A stretch of 64,000 nucleotides of DNA from Tamarix chinensis (GCA_030549775.1 CM060177.1:58716638-58780637), one strand, 5' to 3'. Positions 11,560 to 25,621 are shown, counted from the stretch's first letter. Made by a program: numbers and translations. Notes: generated by a model from the letters alone, not told the origin.

Positions 11560-12830
11560 ATATCTACCCTTAATTTATATTTATTGGTGCAAAGTGTTCA
11601 CCCTATGCATCTATGTAGTATTGAAGAGTTGAACAAGAGCATGTCAGCATTAGAGGATATTCTAGTTGTTAGGAATTCTCTGATGTATTCTTAGAAATGA
11701 TACTAGATATGTCGCGAGTGTATGAGATAGACTTTACCATCAATCTAGTACAAGGGGTAGAGCTAGTTTTTAAGGCACTCTACTTGATGGAACTAGTAGA
11801 GTTGTAGGAGTTGAACCATAGTTAGAGGAATTTTTGGCTGGAGGTTACATTGAACTAAGTGTGTCTCTATGGGGAGTACAAGATCTTTTCGTGAAGAAGA
11901 AGGATGGGAGCCTTCATTTGTGTATAGATTATTGGGTCTAAACTAGTTGATAGTAAAGGACCAATATCTTCTTCTAAGGATTGAAAATATGTTTGGCTAG
12001 TTTTTAGGTGTTATGATCTTCTCAATGATACCCTTGACATCTAATTATCATTAGTTACTTATTGTCGACGCAAACACCATGAATACTAGCTTTAGAGCAT
12101 GGTATGGGTATATAATTTCAAAAGGATGTTATTTGGGATCACCAATGCCTATGACATATTTATATATTTGATAAAGAGGATATTTTAGTCATATCTCAAA
12201 TAGTTTGTAATGGTGTTCATATATGATATTTTTATATATTCTCAAAGTAGAGAGGAGCATGGATAACATATTCATACTATTCTTTGACATGTTAGATAGA
12301 TGATGTTGTATGTCAAACTCTACAAGTACAAATTTGACGTTAGGATGCTACATTTTTTGGACATGTGGTGTTAGTAGGAGGAGTTGTTGTAGATATTGAG
12401 AAGGTTTTGTCAGATATAGAGCAAAAGGTACCTACTATCATTCCTAAAGTTCGTAGTTTCCCAGATTTAGTCAAGTACTATAGAATCTTTGTTCATGATT
12501 TCTAAAAGGTATCTTCTCTGTTGATAAATCTTCTAAAGAGGACTACTTGATTTCAATGGGATGATGCATATGAGGTGCATTTTAGGTGTTGAAGTGGTGT
12601 ATAAATATAACGGTTTCTTTAACTCTACCATTATCATATAATGGGTTTGTTTTCAACATTGATGAATTGAAGCACAAAAGAGGTTGTGCATTGATGCAAC
12701 ATCGTAAGAAAATAGCTTATGCTTCTCTTCAGTTGAAGCATCATGATCAAAACTACCTATTACATGATTTGGATTTCATCACAATTATCTTTATGTCAAA
12801 GATTTAAAAGCACTATTTGGATAAGAAATA
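11560..12830 (+). pseudogene. Reverse transcriptase and RNase H of chromovirus-like element, decayed
   Basis: Recognisable Ty3/gypsy RT words in order are LVQGVEPV-type (about 11738), EELVELQELNH-type (about 11790), [17 protein letters not shown] (about 11885-11935) and the catalytic box, which reads FIYDIFIYSQSREEH near 12215-12260, so the first catalytic Asp has changed to Tyr. After the LCIDYW box a lost base shifts the frame, and the LNQ codon CAG has become TAG. RNase H is weak (12590-12830). The family role is copying element RNA into DNA; this copy cannot. Confidence 0.8.
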
Positions 12831-12949
12831 GTGCGGATTCTTCACCAACTATATAAACTTCAAATATATTGTCACTTAGAAGGAGTTGAGTATAAAGCAG
12901 ATGATATGGATAAATAAGGACTATGATATTTGTCTGACCAACTAAAAGG

Positions 12950-14570
12950 GCTAGGTTAGCATTGTTGTAGATGCCTCTGTAGGAAGACAACACAGTCCTT
13001 GAGTTCTTGTGAAGTGTCTAATCAATTACTTGAGGAGCTTAGTGAGATAGGGATAAAGCTTATTCAATGGGGACATTTAGAGGTATAGATAAGTGCCTTT
13101 ATGATTATGTTGATTGTGTTAAATGAAAACTGAGTTGGTCGACCTATGGATGTTAAGCTTGAGAGAATTTGGTAAAATATATAATAAGATCAAGCTTAGG
13201 GCTTTGAATCCATGTGGATGATATAATTTTCTACATGGTTTCTCATGTGTACCCTAGATTTAAATTAATTTGAAGCACTAAATTCTAGGGGAGAGTCACT
13301 ATAGTCCATATTATGTTCATCCAAGAGGGGATAAGTTGTACAAGGACTTAAATAGATTTATTGGTTGCCTTATATAAAGTGAGAGGTAGTGGAGTTCATG
13401 TTGAGATATAGAACCTATCAGAAGATTAAGATAGAAAACCATAGACTTGTAGCTTTAGTTTAGTCTTTTGAAGTTATGAGATAGAATTAACACTTCATCT
13501 CCATGGATTTTATGAGTAGATTATGGAGGACTCATAGTGGGTGTAATATAATTTTGGTTATCATTAACTAGTTGACTAAACCAATAGTTTTTATACTAAT
13601 GAAATTGACATAGAGCATGGATTAATTAGCTAAAGCTTTCATGAGACATGTGTTGAGCATTCATGGTATACCTATCAACGTAGTGTCTAATAGGAATTTG
13701 AGATTCATTTTGCACTTTTAGGAAAACTTGGAAGATGTTATCAACATGAATTAGAAGATGAATAATGCTTTTTAACCAACTATATATGGGTACAATAAGA
13801 GGATGATTTAGGCACTCGAGGACATGATACAAGCTTGTGCTTTTGGATTTCTAACACACTTGGGAATATCATCTACATTTGGTGTAGTTCTCATACATAA
13901 ATAGTTATCAAGCTAGTATAAGGATAATACCCTTTGATACATTGTACAGATATAAGTGTTGGATACCTTTTTGTTGGAACAACAATAGTAATATTATTAT
14001 ACTTGGATCAAAGATGATTAAGGAGATGAGTGAGTAGGTTCAGTTGATTCAACATAGGATGAGGGTAACTCATACTCAACAAAATAGCTATGCAAATTAG
14101 AGGCATCATAGTGATGGTTTTGAGGTAGAGGAAAAATTTTTGTTGAAGAATTAACCCACCAAAGGGGTGCATATGTTTAGTAGGGAGGGCAAGCTAAGCC
14201 TAAGGTATATTAGTCCCTACGAGATTCTTTATAGAGTTAGTGAGGTCACATACCACCTAGCACTTCCATAGGATTTAAACCATGTTCACAATGTCTTCCA
14301 CATCTTATGGCTGAGGAAGCATGTTGTAGATACTTCCCATATGATAACATCTTATGAGATCAAACTTGATGATATATTATCCTATAATGATAGTTCCTTG
14401 TAGATCCTCAACACTATGGTATGATAGACCTATTTGAGCTTTTTTTCACTCACGAAGTTTCTCTAGAGCCACCATAGGGTAAAGGAAGTAACTTCGGAGG
14501 TAAATAAGAACATGTACAAGGAGCATCCCAAGCTCTTTAACATAGGTGTGTTAGGTTTCTAGGTTATATC
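12950..14570 (+). pseudogene. Integrase and chromodomain-like end of chromovirus-like element, decayed
   Basis: Integrase core pieces are ISMDFM (about 13500, first catalytic Asp), LTKPIVFI (about 13575) and SNRNLRF (about 13690), where the family norm SDRD has both Asp codons changed to Asn. Then come MKMNNAF and MIQACAF-like words to 13900. From about 14150 the GPR-like and chromodomain-like tail is seen: HVFHILWLRKHV, DPSH-like DTSHM, DDILSYNDSSL and a final EVTSEVNKNMYKEHPKLF (about 14485-14540). That order and tail point to a chromovirus of the Tekay/Del type. The clade call is an inference from motif resemblance. Confidence 0.75.
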
Positions 14571-14699
14571 TCTTTTAAGGGGGTAGTACCATGTAGTGTA
14601 TTTTCAACTTCAATAAAGTTAACCTCCTAGATCACCTTTACCTTATCCTATTTCCAAACTTTCCCAACTATAACTTGTTGACTTTAAGGATAAAGTATC

Positions 14700-14716
14700 T
14701 TTTAAGGGAGTAGTGA
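14700..14716 (+). other. Polypurine tract of chromovirus-like element
   Basis: TTTTAAGGGAGTAGTGA directly precedes the LTR start TGTAATACCC. It is in the expected place for plus-strand priming, between the end of pol and the 3' LTR. Confidence 0.7.
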
Positions 14717-14792
14717 TGTAATACCCTCAAATTTTACCATAATCCAATTACTCAATAGTTGATATTGCTTACCTAATTCCTACCTCTAGTAA

Positions 14793-15053
14793 TTAATATT
14801 TTTATCTTACCTTTATTCCTTAAGCCTAAATCTAAATGTAATCCTTATCCTAATTTTAGATCACTGATATTTTAATGATTAATAAATTAGTTCTTCCCTA
14901 ATTCCCTAATCTTAAACTTAATGTTAATCATGATCCTAATCTAAGGTCATTAATATTTTAACCTTACCCTAATAATGGACAGTCAATAAATTAATTCTAC
15001 CATAATTCCTTAATCTCAAACTTAAAAGTAATTTTAATCCTAACCCTAAGTTC
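14793..15053 (+). repeat. Decayed tandem repeat near LTR start
   Basis: Two clear units and one weak one, each about 80-105 bp, share TTAATATTTTAACCTTACCC, TAATAAATTAATTCT, AATTCCTTAATCTTAAACTT and TAATCCTAACCCTAA-like words. It lies just inside the LTR start. Confidence 0.6.
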
Positions 15054-15690
15054 CTTTTGTTTTTCCCTTAATTTTTCTTTTTTCTTTCCCTCTCTCCATT
15101 TTCTTTTCCTTTTTTTCTTTTCCCTCTCCCTATCCCAATTGTCTTGCTTCTTCTCTATTCCTCTTTGAGTCATGTAACCAACTCTTGAATTAATCCATTC
15201 CATTTTCCTTTCCTACCCCACACTACCCTATACCTACCCTCCCTATGCCTAACCTAAAACACAAATAGCATGCCTCTAGTTCCCCTCCAAGCTTCCCCAA
15301 CCTTGCACCTTTGACCATTCCTCCACATTTGCATGCCTCACCTCATTATGTTATCAATACCCCTCCTCTACACCCTTTAATCCATTTTACAACGGCCAAA
15401 CAACTTCCCCTCAAACTTCCTCTTCCTTTTCTCAACTCCTTTGTGTTTTATTTGTCATTCATCTACCATTTTTATCCCTTAAAACATTGCATAACTTACC
15501 ACTCCACACATAACTTTACCTTTAGCAGTGTCAAGCACCCACATAATGAGACTTATTTTTTTGTCATTCACTCATGAAACCTTCAACCATTCACCAACTT
15601 TTTTCTATAATCGCATGTAGCTACCACCCCTTTGCATCACTTCTTCTTGTAATACCCCCCCCCCAAAACATCACAAACATGTGCTGCACT

Positions 15691-15701
15691 ACCCCTATAA
15701 A
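15691..15701 (+). promoter_or_regulatory. TATA box of LTR A2a
   Basis: CCTATAAATGTC sits at the end of the CT-rich stretch, the same relative place as CCTATAAATATC in A3, CTATAAATACCCC in A4 and the boxes in A5 and A7. Confidence 0.55.
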
Positions 15702-17794
15702 TGTCATTAACCTACAAAAACAACAGTCTATCAATATCACTCTCTTATGCATCAATCTTTTTAGTTGTGTTAAGAGTTGATGATGCATCCCTTTTATACA
15801 CCAAATCCTTCCATAGCTAGTTTAAGCCTTATATAACTTGGTTTGCTTCAATTTTGCTCCTTTTTCCACCTTCATTTTCCTTATATTTTTCCTAGTTGTT
15901 TTTTTCTTTAAGTTCTAATGATGAATTATTATTGATTATGATGTGATTTTTTGGTGCTCTCGAAGGAGGAGTCTTAGGTTATACATGTATAGAAATTGGA
16001 GACATTTTTGGTAAGGATACCTGTCATAAGTAGGTTTTTTGTGCACTATGTATAATTTTATTAAATCTCATGTTGTCTAATTTCATTATGAAATTTTGTT
16101 TTATGACATGTTGTGCTGCATAATAAAAAAAAGTGAGAAATATTTGAAAGTATGCAATTTTGTATATTGTTAGTTAAGTTTGATCTTGCAATTCCAAAAG
16201 GTTGGTATTAATCATTATCTAAATTGGGCTCTTATGTTTGACCTATACATAAATATTTGTGGTTAAGTAATTTCAAAAGGATATGTGTTAGAGGTTGAAA
16301 ACAATTCATATTATAACTTATATGGTTTTTTGTGAAATATAGGTGTTTTGGCTATCTTAAGGAATTTTTGTAGATATGGTTTAAAAATAAATCTTTGATA
16401 TTTTAATGTGTTAAATTTGTTAAAATATGCTAATTATATCATGTTGAATGTTTGGAGTAATAATGAGTGATGAAAGTCTAATAAATTGAGAAAATAACTT
16501 AAGTTGGAAGTAGTAACCCTTAAGGTAGGGTCATTACTACATGTGTAAAATGTTGAAGTTAAATTGTGATTATTAGATATGTTGTTAAATTTGTAATTTT
16601 AGGAATTGTTAATAGTAATCCTACAATAAGGCTATTATCCCATATGTAAAATGTTGGGTTTAGACCTTTATTTTGGTAAATTATTTTAATACTAACATTT
16701 TACGATTGTGTTCTAAATTTGATGGTTAAATGAGTATTATAGGAAGAGTTATGCTCACCTTGTGAAACATGGATTTCATAGAAAAATATGTCATTGTTCC
16801 TTAGAGGATGTTTCAATCTTTATGTGGATGTGTTTTATCTTTTTTAACTAATTATGTTAAATTGGATTATGTACCTTTCATATCTACATGTTTTCTCACA
16901 TGATGATCTGTAGATAAATAATAATGAATAATATACTAATCGCTTAAAGTGAAAGATTATGTGAATCAAGACCAAGGTGTTGTGATCGTTGCACTTGAAA
17001 ATAATAGTGGCTCACAAGCAGTTTAACATAATAGGTACTTTAAACAACTCCAACAGCTTATGATTATTTTTTAAGAGTGTGTTACCTGAATATATCTTGG
17101 GTCTTTTCCTCTGGATAATAAAAGTGGCTCAAAAGCATTTTACCTTAAGAGGCATTTTAGTCTATTTTGCAAAATTATAAATAGTGAGGGTCCATAAACT
17201 AAATGTAAATAAGAAAATGGATTATGGTTATATATAATAATCATTTTCTTGAATGAAATTTATCTTACATCATAATATGTTAATATGCATGCACATTTAT
17301 TCTTTCATGTGACCATGTGACATTATATAACCTTCTTATGACTATATTATTCCCTTACTCAATACATAGTGTAGTGATCATCCTTCTTATGGATGTTACT
17401 CATTCTCATGAATAGATGACCCAGGTTATTATCTACATATTATTGAGGACCATCTTGTTGATATTTCTACTTATGATGAACTACTAGTGGAGGAGTGATT
17501 CTTATGTGTTGAGGTTGGGAGTTGAGTCATGTAATTAGGTTTTTGATTTTGATTTGGATATATTTTGGGAATCTTAGTTTCTACCGAACCCTTTTTAGGT
17601 GCTTAGGATGTTATGCTTGGATTTAACCTCCAAACTTTAACTATGTTTATGAATCTCTATCATTATTAGTTTATCTTATTTTAAATCTTAACCAGTTTAC
17701 CTTATATTCAATATAAGGATGGTAACTCCTAATTATGCCTTTATGAAACTTCTATAAATGAGAATTTTAAATTAATAACTTTTGTGGTGTTATG

Positions 17795-20027
17795 TTTTCT
17801 CTCTTCATAGCCCTTTGTTTGTTTGTTTGCACTTTCTCCTTCCAAACTTTCACCATTTTAATAGAAAATTGAACCAAACATAACATACCTCACATTGTAC
17901 TGTCATTCTTATCCAACACACCTCATATTGATAACCATTGGAAAAAATGAATAATATATGCAACCTCCATTATTAAAGCTCATCTTCACACAACAACGCC
18001 ACTCTAGGCCCTTCCTTCACACAACCACATATCCTCTAATGTAAAGTCCTCTAGTTGCCTCCCTTATCGTACAACAAAACCTCATGTATGTTAGCCCTAA
18101 CTAGTATGAACTAATCCCATTTCTCATCCCCCACATGAGTGAGAAGTTCAAGCAATTCAAACTTACTAAGGACACTGCCCGTAAGCAACTTACCCCCACT
18201 TTTGCTTTAGTTGTCTTCTCTTTTCCTTTCTATTTTACTTTATCTTTTATTTATTATTTTACTTATTCCTTTAACCATGTGTTTTTCTTAGATTTTAGGA
18301 AATATTTTGGTGCCTAGGAGGAGGAGACTTAGGGCATTTTTTTTTGTTACAAACTACTTAAATTTAGAGAAGGATACATGTCTTAATTAAGAGGCTTTGG
18401 TTCTTTGTGTTTATTACAAGAAATACTATGTTAATATTCTTCCCTTACTATAAATCATTTTTATATTCTATTTGTTGAAATCTTATTATTGATGTGATAC
18501 CATGATCTTGTTGTATAATATTATAAATGTATGTTGTCATATGAAAGTATGAGCCTATGTCTTATTTCTTAGCTAAGTATTATCTTATAAGCTTAGCATG
18601 TTGGCATGATCTATTTTTTTATATGAGTTATGAAAATTAAATTGAAAATATCAGTAAGTATTATTTTGATGAAATATGTTTAAGGTTACATATAGCACAA
18701 GTTGCGTAATAAGCGATTTTGAGGTGTTTAAGCAAGATAGGGTTATTTTTATCCGTTAGGTTCAATATAGGAATTTGGTATTTATAAGTAACTATTGGGC
18801 TAAAATATGCAAAGTATATTTTGTGAATCTCTTTGGTTAATTATGAGTAGTATATGCATGATAAAATGTAAAAATGACTTAATTTTGGAATAGTATCCCT
18901 AAGGGCATGATTGTTATTGCATGTGCAAGTTAGGAATTAATTACCAAATATGTTGTTTATAGTGATATTTTAGGATATTAGGATAAATTTTGTGGTTTTT
19001 TGGGTCTTGTGGATGGAATTATGTTTGTGTTATGAAATTAGGATTTTATAGGGGCATTTTGGTCTTTTAATTTGGAAAATGATCTATATTATCTTTTATT
19101 GTGATTTTCATGAATTTTTATTTATTTCTTTATTTTAACTTGCATGACATCATTGTGAATCGATGTAATAAGATGTTAATATTTGATTTAAAATATTTTT
19201 GAGTTAGAACCAATTATACCTGTTCGTTCCACCATATAAGAATAGCTAAGAATCTTATGCCCTAGGTTTCTACTAGACCATTCCATGGTATGAGAATAGT
19301 TACTAGAGACATCATACCTTGGGGTTGTACTAATCCATTCTGTTTGATAAGAATAGTGGCAATAAGCATTATGCCTTACGATTATTTTATTTTTTGAAAT
19401 TATACCCCAAGGTTATAAATATTGAGATCCCTAAACTCTATAGACTAAGTAGTTGAAACGTATAATCATTTATCATAGAAGTCACCATGGCTTCTCTATT
19501 CAACTATTTCATGTAATAGTTAATGTGCATGTATAATTCTTCCATCTAACATTATATATTATGCGTGTCCTTTCTTATATGCTATGTATTGTTATAATTA
19601 TTCCCATGATCAAAGAACCTCAGTATTAATGTGGAGATTTCTAGAGATTATGTTTCTTTTTATTATGATTAGTTCTTATGGAGGAGTGATTTACCTTTTG
19701 GCCTTGGACGTAAAGTCTCTATTATCTAATAGCTATTATTTATATCTAGATATCTTATGGACTATTATCTAAATTGGATCCATGTTGTTTTATTTTACTT
19801 TTAACATATTCAAAGTATTATTTCCATGCTCTTATTTAAAATTTATGAAAATTTCCCACACTCTCTTAATTTCCTTATGTAAAGTTGTAAATGTTTTTCC
19901 ATGTATTTGATATGAGAATTGTACCATAAACCAGGATTATTTCAAGTATGAAGGCAATACCCAATCATCTTAACATTATGTTTCTACAAAACAAAATTAT
20001 TTTAGTAGTAAATTTTGAGGTATTACA
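17795..20027 (+). mobile_element. Second, 5'-truncated family A LTR (A2b)
   Basis: After the first LTR end, a second series of the same landmarks follows: a CT-rich stretch (17800-18290), a GGAGGAGGAGACTTAGGG phrase near 18320 like the one near 15965, cassette remnants with TAAGAATAG words (19215-19400), and a full 3' end TTTAGTAGTAAATTTTGAGG to TATTACA at 20027. It lacks the first part of the LTR. It may have arisen by unequal recombination or tandem insertion; the Athila-like integrase starts just to its right. Confidence 0.6.
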
Positions 20028-20028
20028 C

Positions 20029-21275
20029 AAAAAAATGCCTTTAGTTAACACCATTTTCTCAACATCCTTCTCGCTTTCATATAGCCTCCAAATCAATATC
20101 TTCAACTAAACCTACATAAGCAAGCTCATTAAACACATAAAATATGTGGAGACCATTTACTTTGAAAATCATATATGTATCAATAATTTTAATATCTATT
20201 TTGCCATGAGGAAATATGTTAGTGATAACAAAGGGACCAAGCCATTATCATTGAAGCTTATTAGGAAATAATTTTCGCCGAGAGTTAAATAATAACACTT
20301 TCTACTAAATTTGGAACGAATTCCTAGTTAGCATAATATTATGAAAGGATTTTATTCTTTTTCCTTCTATATTTTTACATTACAATATGGGTTTAACCAC
20401 AATTCATCTAACCTTGCAAATAAAACCTTATTTCTTTTTCAGCACTCATTGAATCTAAGTTACATTACCTCACTACCTAATATGGTTGATACTCTATCTC
20501 CAAATGTAAGTGAAAAGCTTTCTCAATAAACCAACCTATTATAATACATAACAATATGCATTTAAATGCAATCATATAAGCCTCAAGAACATAATATAAT
20601 TGAATACTCCAATGTTTCTATTTAGGTTTGATTATCTTCTCTAAAATTTGCTCAATCTCCCTATTGATACTTTAGCATGTCCATTAGTCGAGGGGTGGTA
20701 TGTAGTAGAAATCTAATTAGTGCCATGATATTTCTCCAAAAGTGCAATAATGGTCCTTTTGAAAATGAGTTCTATAATCAATTATGCCATTATTTTTGCA
20801 AAATTCAATTTGATGGTCTTACCCTATACCCATTTAGAGATGTAATCAACTATTCGAATGATACAAGCAAAACCAAAGGAAGATGGAATTTGGGCCATGA
20901 CATTAATACCCCAAATATAAAAAATTTCACAAACCATAATATAGGTTTAAATCATTGTGGTTCTTATAGATAAATTGGTAATGTTTTGACATTGTTCATA
21001 AATCTTAGTAAAAAACTAAGCATAAGTATATAAAAAGGGTAAAAATTCCTATTTCCAACACTTTTAAATGGTTCTTTTAGAACCAAAATGGGCTCAAATA
21101 TCATGTTTATTAAAAAAAATACAAGATAGCAAGTAAGAATAATTCTTTCCAAGGAAAATATTATTCCATACATTTCTTTCTAAATAATAGTGAAACTACA
21201 TTGTGTCAAATAAAGTGACGTAGAAAACTAATAAATAACAACTTGTTATTTCTCTTTTCTTTTCCTTTATATAAT
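20029..21275 (-). pseudogene. Athila-like Ty3/gypsy RNase H (part) and integrase, decayed
   Basis: On the minus strand, reading from 21275 leftward, an RNase H segment (QRKRKE, then KEMYGIIFSLERI near 21180-21140) is followed by integrase words. These include MVCEIFYIWGINVMAQIPSS (about 20945-20885), IVDYISKWV (about 20850), VIIFNSRRKLFPNKL (about 20290-20245) and WLGPFVITNIFPHGKIDIK with IFKVNGLHI (20240-20125). These match the Athila-type plant gypsy order and its GPF and KVNG tail. Stops and frame changes occur throughout. It is continuous in sense with the fragment at 35593-36057, from which it was separated by element C. Confidence 0.82.
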
Positions 21276-23619
21276 TGTAGCACCCAAGAATTTACTATTA
21301 ACAAATGTTGTTTTGGTAAAGTGTAATATTAAGATAATTCGATGTTAGAACCATACTTAATATGAGTCTAGCCCATTATACCATTCTCCTCAAGAATACC
21401 AAGTAAAAATTAACTAAGAATAAGATAAGCTAGGAATGAGAGAAATTTTTTAAAATCTTAGATATGATATTGGAGATCAAAGTCGGGTATAATATTAGCA
21501 AAATACAACCAAAAAGGATCCATAGGAACTAAGAGTCTACAAGGTATTCGGATAAAAACTAGCTACCAGATAATGTTATTCCTATGCCCAAACTAAATAG
21601 ATAAAGTCACTCCTCCACAAGAATTATGTCATAAGAAAAAAATATAAAGATATTCCTTAGTTACCTATATATCAAAACCCTAGCCATTTGCTCATTGAAT
21701 GAACAACACTCATAAAAAGGATGTAAATACTTGCGTATTGAGTGAGTTACCTATTATATCTAGTGGACTCATAACATGACACTTCAAGGGCATAACGCTC
21801 CTAACAACCACTATTATATATTATGGATTGGTAGAACCATAATTCCCTTCTAAGGCCTCATTTTCCTATCCACTATTATAACTAATGGAAGGGTAACAAG
21901 TATAGATAGTCCTACTCATGATCTTTGACATTAAATATTAATATATTATTACTGGTTGGTTATCTTTTAATGACATACCAACTTGTCACCAAAAACTTAT
22001 AAGACCTAGTACAATCTAATTCCAACATTCAACATACTACATCATGATAATACTTTACCATACTTACAACCTACTCTTCATAACTCAAATAGAATAAAAG
22101 ATCATGTTAATATCCTTAGTTTACAAGATAAGAATTACAAAAGAATTAGCAAATAAGCTCATATGTCCACATAACATTCATATTTCCTTAATATAATATA
22201 ACAAGATCATTATATAATATAAACAACACTATTCATAAAATGTAACAATAATAGCATGATATTACATATGATTCACATAGAATTGAAATTCCTCAATCAT
22301 GACATGATCCTTGCCCAAATGCCACCAGTCACTAAGTGAGAAGAAAGGTCTTAGGTATTATTCTCCAAGATTGCTGAGGGATCAACTAAAGGCCAAGAGA
22401 AAATAAGACACCATTAGGAGAGTAGGGTAGTGAGAAGAGTAAACTAAGAGAGAAAATAGGTGGGATAAATAAATCGAGAAGGTATGTAGAGACAAATAGT
22501 GTGCTCAAACATGGATAGTACATACTTGGTAAGGCAAATGCATGTACATAAGAAATTGTTCATGCTTGGGAACACATTGTGATTCTTAGAATAGAATAGT
22601 GCATGCGTGAAAGGAATAATACACACTCACCAAAACACACGCATGCTCGGTAAGGCACACCCATTCATGATAGTGGAACAATGATTCGTTGATATTAATG
22701 GAAAGTAACTAAGTTTTTTTTAGATTTAAGGGAGAGAAATTGGCTGAGGGTGAATAAAACATGATCAACCAAGAAAACCCACTTGGTGACACCGACTCAC
22801 TCATTAGGAGAAACCAAGATCAAGGGATAATGAGCTTGATTGATAAGAAGGAAAGCAAAACCATAATTTGAGAGGTATTATAGTAACACCCCCAAAATTT
22901 ACTACTGAAAAATTTTGTTTTAATAAAAAGGTTTAATAGAAGTGAAATAACAAAACCGTAAGTTTTGGGAATATTACCACCACACTTAGTACCGGACTAG
23001 TTCACTCCTACCGTTCTAATACTAAGTGCTAAGGGTAAATAGGATTAACAATCAAACACAAGTCATAAATAAAACAATGAGAATCCATGAGAGGACTCCC
23101 TCATAGTCATAAAGAAATCAAAGTGTGAATTAAGACTTACAACCCAAAGAGTAAATGGCTAAAGTTTTTCCAAAAATATAAAATACTTTACGACATGACA
23201 TAACTAGAATAAAAATGCTACATGGTAAAATCAAAGGAAAGATAGAGTCCGGCCAATCGCTCTCATTCCCCAGGCCAAGTTTAGGCTCAACTCTCAACCC
23301 TGCCCGATGCCTTATAAGTGTGGCATCGAAGACGTCATCTCCTACCTATACAAACTCAGATGGGTCTTCTGTTCGTGGGAATGAGTAGCACCCATAAAAT
23401 GGGTGGTCAGTACGCTATGTACTGAGTAAGATAACTGAGCAACTAAGGCCAAACATATAGAGCATATAACATAAGCATGATTATATAGGCAACATACAAT
23501 AATACATGTAATAAGGCCAGGTTACTTTCCAGGTAACTTATCCTTTAGTCCTCCTAACAATATGGTCATTCCACACATACTCTTTATTAATCCATATAAG
23601 TACATGAACCCCAATATCA

Positions 23620-23950
23620 TAGCTGGTGGAACAGAATACATACAGGGCAGAATGCTCCTAACTACTATTATTCATCGGTGGACCGGTCGCCAAGGCAGAA
23701 CGCTCCTGGCAACTATTATTCGCCGGTGGACCGATCTAACCTCGACTCATGTGATATTTCACTGTAAATACTTAGTGTATTTCCCATGGCTTAGCTTCAT
23801 TACATTTGGTTTGTTGAGCATGGAATCCCCCACTATTATAGCCGGTGGACCGAAAATCATATAGGGCAAAATGCTCCTAGCCACTATTATTCGATGGTAG
23901 AACGATCTCTAGGGCACCCCGGCTCCTAACCACTATTATTTTCCGTCGGA
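23620..23950 (-). repeat. ATAATAGTGG cassettes in A3
   Basis: Plus-strand words CCACTATTAT(T/A)(G/C)CCGGTGGACCG recur five or more times with about 60-bp spacing, each followed by GCAGAATGCTCCTGGC-like tails. Two cassettes are separated by the TAAATACTTAGTG phrase near 23770. Confidence 0.82.
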
Positions 23951-25242
23951 TCGGTCTAGGCCTAGCTCAACAATCTTCCTCTTTAAATGAGTAGTGTCTT
24001 ATCTGCGTCTTATTTGATAATTTTTCACCCTTGACATGCATGTCACCAACCTTCTACTTTTACTCTCCCAAGAGAGCTTGTCCCATATCTTGAGACTCCA
24101 ACACCTCCTAATGGCCCCAACATCATTTCCTTATCCCACTACTCACACCAGAAACCCAACTCCTATGTCTGTGGGTCAAGGCCCATGACCTACCATGACT
24201 AAGCCCATTCACAATCCTCCCTAGGGTTTTCTCCAAAAAACCCTAATTTAGGCCTATGTGGCCCATCATCCTCTACCTCACGCAACCCAACTATTTAAAC
24301 ACCCCCACACATCACGACCCTTAGGTTCAACCCTTATCATTTCATGTCACTCCCCCAAATACACGCGTGACCATGAAACCCTAGGTGGCCACACCAAACC
24401 CTAGCTTGCCATGGCGACCCTAGTATCCTCCTTTCCACAAATCACCCTTCCATTTCTCACCTTCTACTCTTACTTCCCATGATACTTATGCTCACCTTAC
24501 TCATGAAAATCCCCCATTCTCACCTTATACTCCACTTATCCTCATTTACTTTCCTTTTTCCACCTTCTCAAATTAGGGTTTCCTCCCTAACCCTAGCTTG
24601 GTCTCTTATGCACCCTTGTACTGTCTTACGTATTATTTTTCACCCAAATCCTCGAATCACCCAAACTACTCTTCCATTACCTTCCTTATAACCCAAGGCA
24701 ACCTTCCATACATAAAGTTCACCTCCATGCGAACTCTATCCACCCCATGCAAACCCTCGAAGTTCTTTTCATGTGAAACCCTAATATTCTCATGCAAAAC
24801 CCTATATTCTCCCATGTAACCCTAAATCCTCCCATTCAAGGTTCATCCCATTTATTTTGCTTAAATTTCCCTTTTAATTTACTCTTTCTCTCGTGAATCA
24901 TAGGAGGTTTAGGTCCATCCTACATTCTTTGGTTAATTTACTTCCCTTTTGCCAACTTACTTCCCCATTTTTCTTTTTCATCCTTCCATCCCATATCTCT
25001 ACATTAATTATCCTAGCATGCATGTCCTAAAAGGGTTATATCATATCATATTATATCATATCACCATTCATAGCACAAACATATTGTACACATACCATAA
25101 ACAAATACAAGGTCATACCTCAACTCCAAGTTGCGCTATACATAAAACGGTTATAACAATAGAACAAGATACACAAGATATCATTATACATGGCATCCAA
25201 GGCACATAAAAACATATAGCACACTTAAGGCCTTAGCTACAC

Positions 25243-25295
25243 CCTCACCTAAAACGACACCGGGCTTGGAGCACGATCCTACACCTCCTTAGAGT
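25243..25295 (-). promoter_or_regulatory. Conserved LTR block ending in a splice-donor-like site (A3)
   Basis: On the minus strand the block reads CTAAGGAGGTGTAGG, then GTGCTCCAAGCCCGGTGTC, then TTTTAGGTGAGG. The same block is found at 47674-47720 (A4), 42748-42697 (A7), 50182-50130 (A5) and, diverged, 15965-16016 (A2a). AG/GTAAGG fits a plant 5' splice site; that role is an inference. Confidence 0.5.
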
Positions 25296-25568
25296 TTTTG
25301 CTTGATTCACCTATAAGAGGGAAAAACTAAGGATTAGTTTCCCACCTAGTAAAAATAATATTATTTCTTATTTTAGTCTAAGATTAGAGTTATTGTTATT
25401 AAAGGCGGCTTTACAAGTGAAAACTAGGGTTTTTATCCTCAAGTTAGCCTACTAGATATTACGAGTCAAAATATGTTTATGTTAATATTTATAGCTATAT
25501 TTATATTATTAACCTAATAGCTTTGTTTCTTCTAATAATAGTACTAATACTCGTTATAGCAAAATAGT

Positions 25569-25569
25569 G

Positions 25570-25621
<52 letters not shown>
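25569..25621. repeat. (TAA)n microsatellite
   Basis: About 17 uninterrupted TAA units inside LTR A3. Confidence 0.95.

Larger units (their letters stand above)
14717..17794 (+). mobile_element. 3' LTR (A2a) of chromovirus-like element, complete-looking
   Basis: Starts TGTAATACCCTCAAATTTTA right after the polypurine tract. It then holds a decayed 90-130 bp tandem repeat (14793-15053), a CT-rich stretch (15050-15710), a TATA box (15691), the conserved block ending GGTAAGG (about 15965-16016), two remnant ATAATAGTGG cassettes (16920-17190) and a 3' tail ending TTTTGTGGTGTTATG. Gene order matches A1 and A4, so family A LTRs belong to this chromovirus-like lineage. That gives an LTR of about 3.1 kb. 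Confidence 0.7.

Noticed and set aside
15645..15670. A second LTR start (TGTAATACCC followed by a C run)
   Set aside because: Only about 15 bases resemble an LTR edge, it lies inside an LTR whose landmarks continue undisturbed, and there is no matching end or target duplication.
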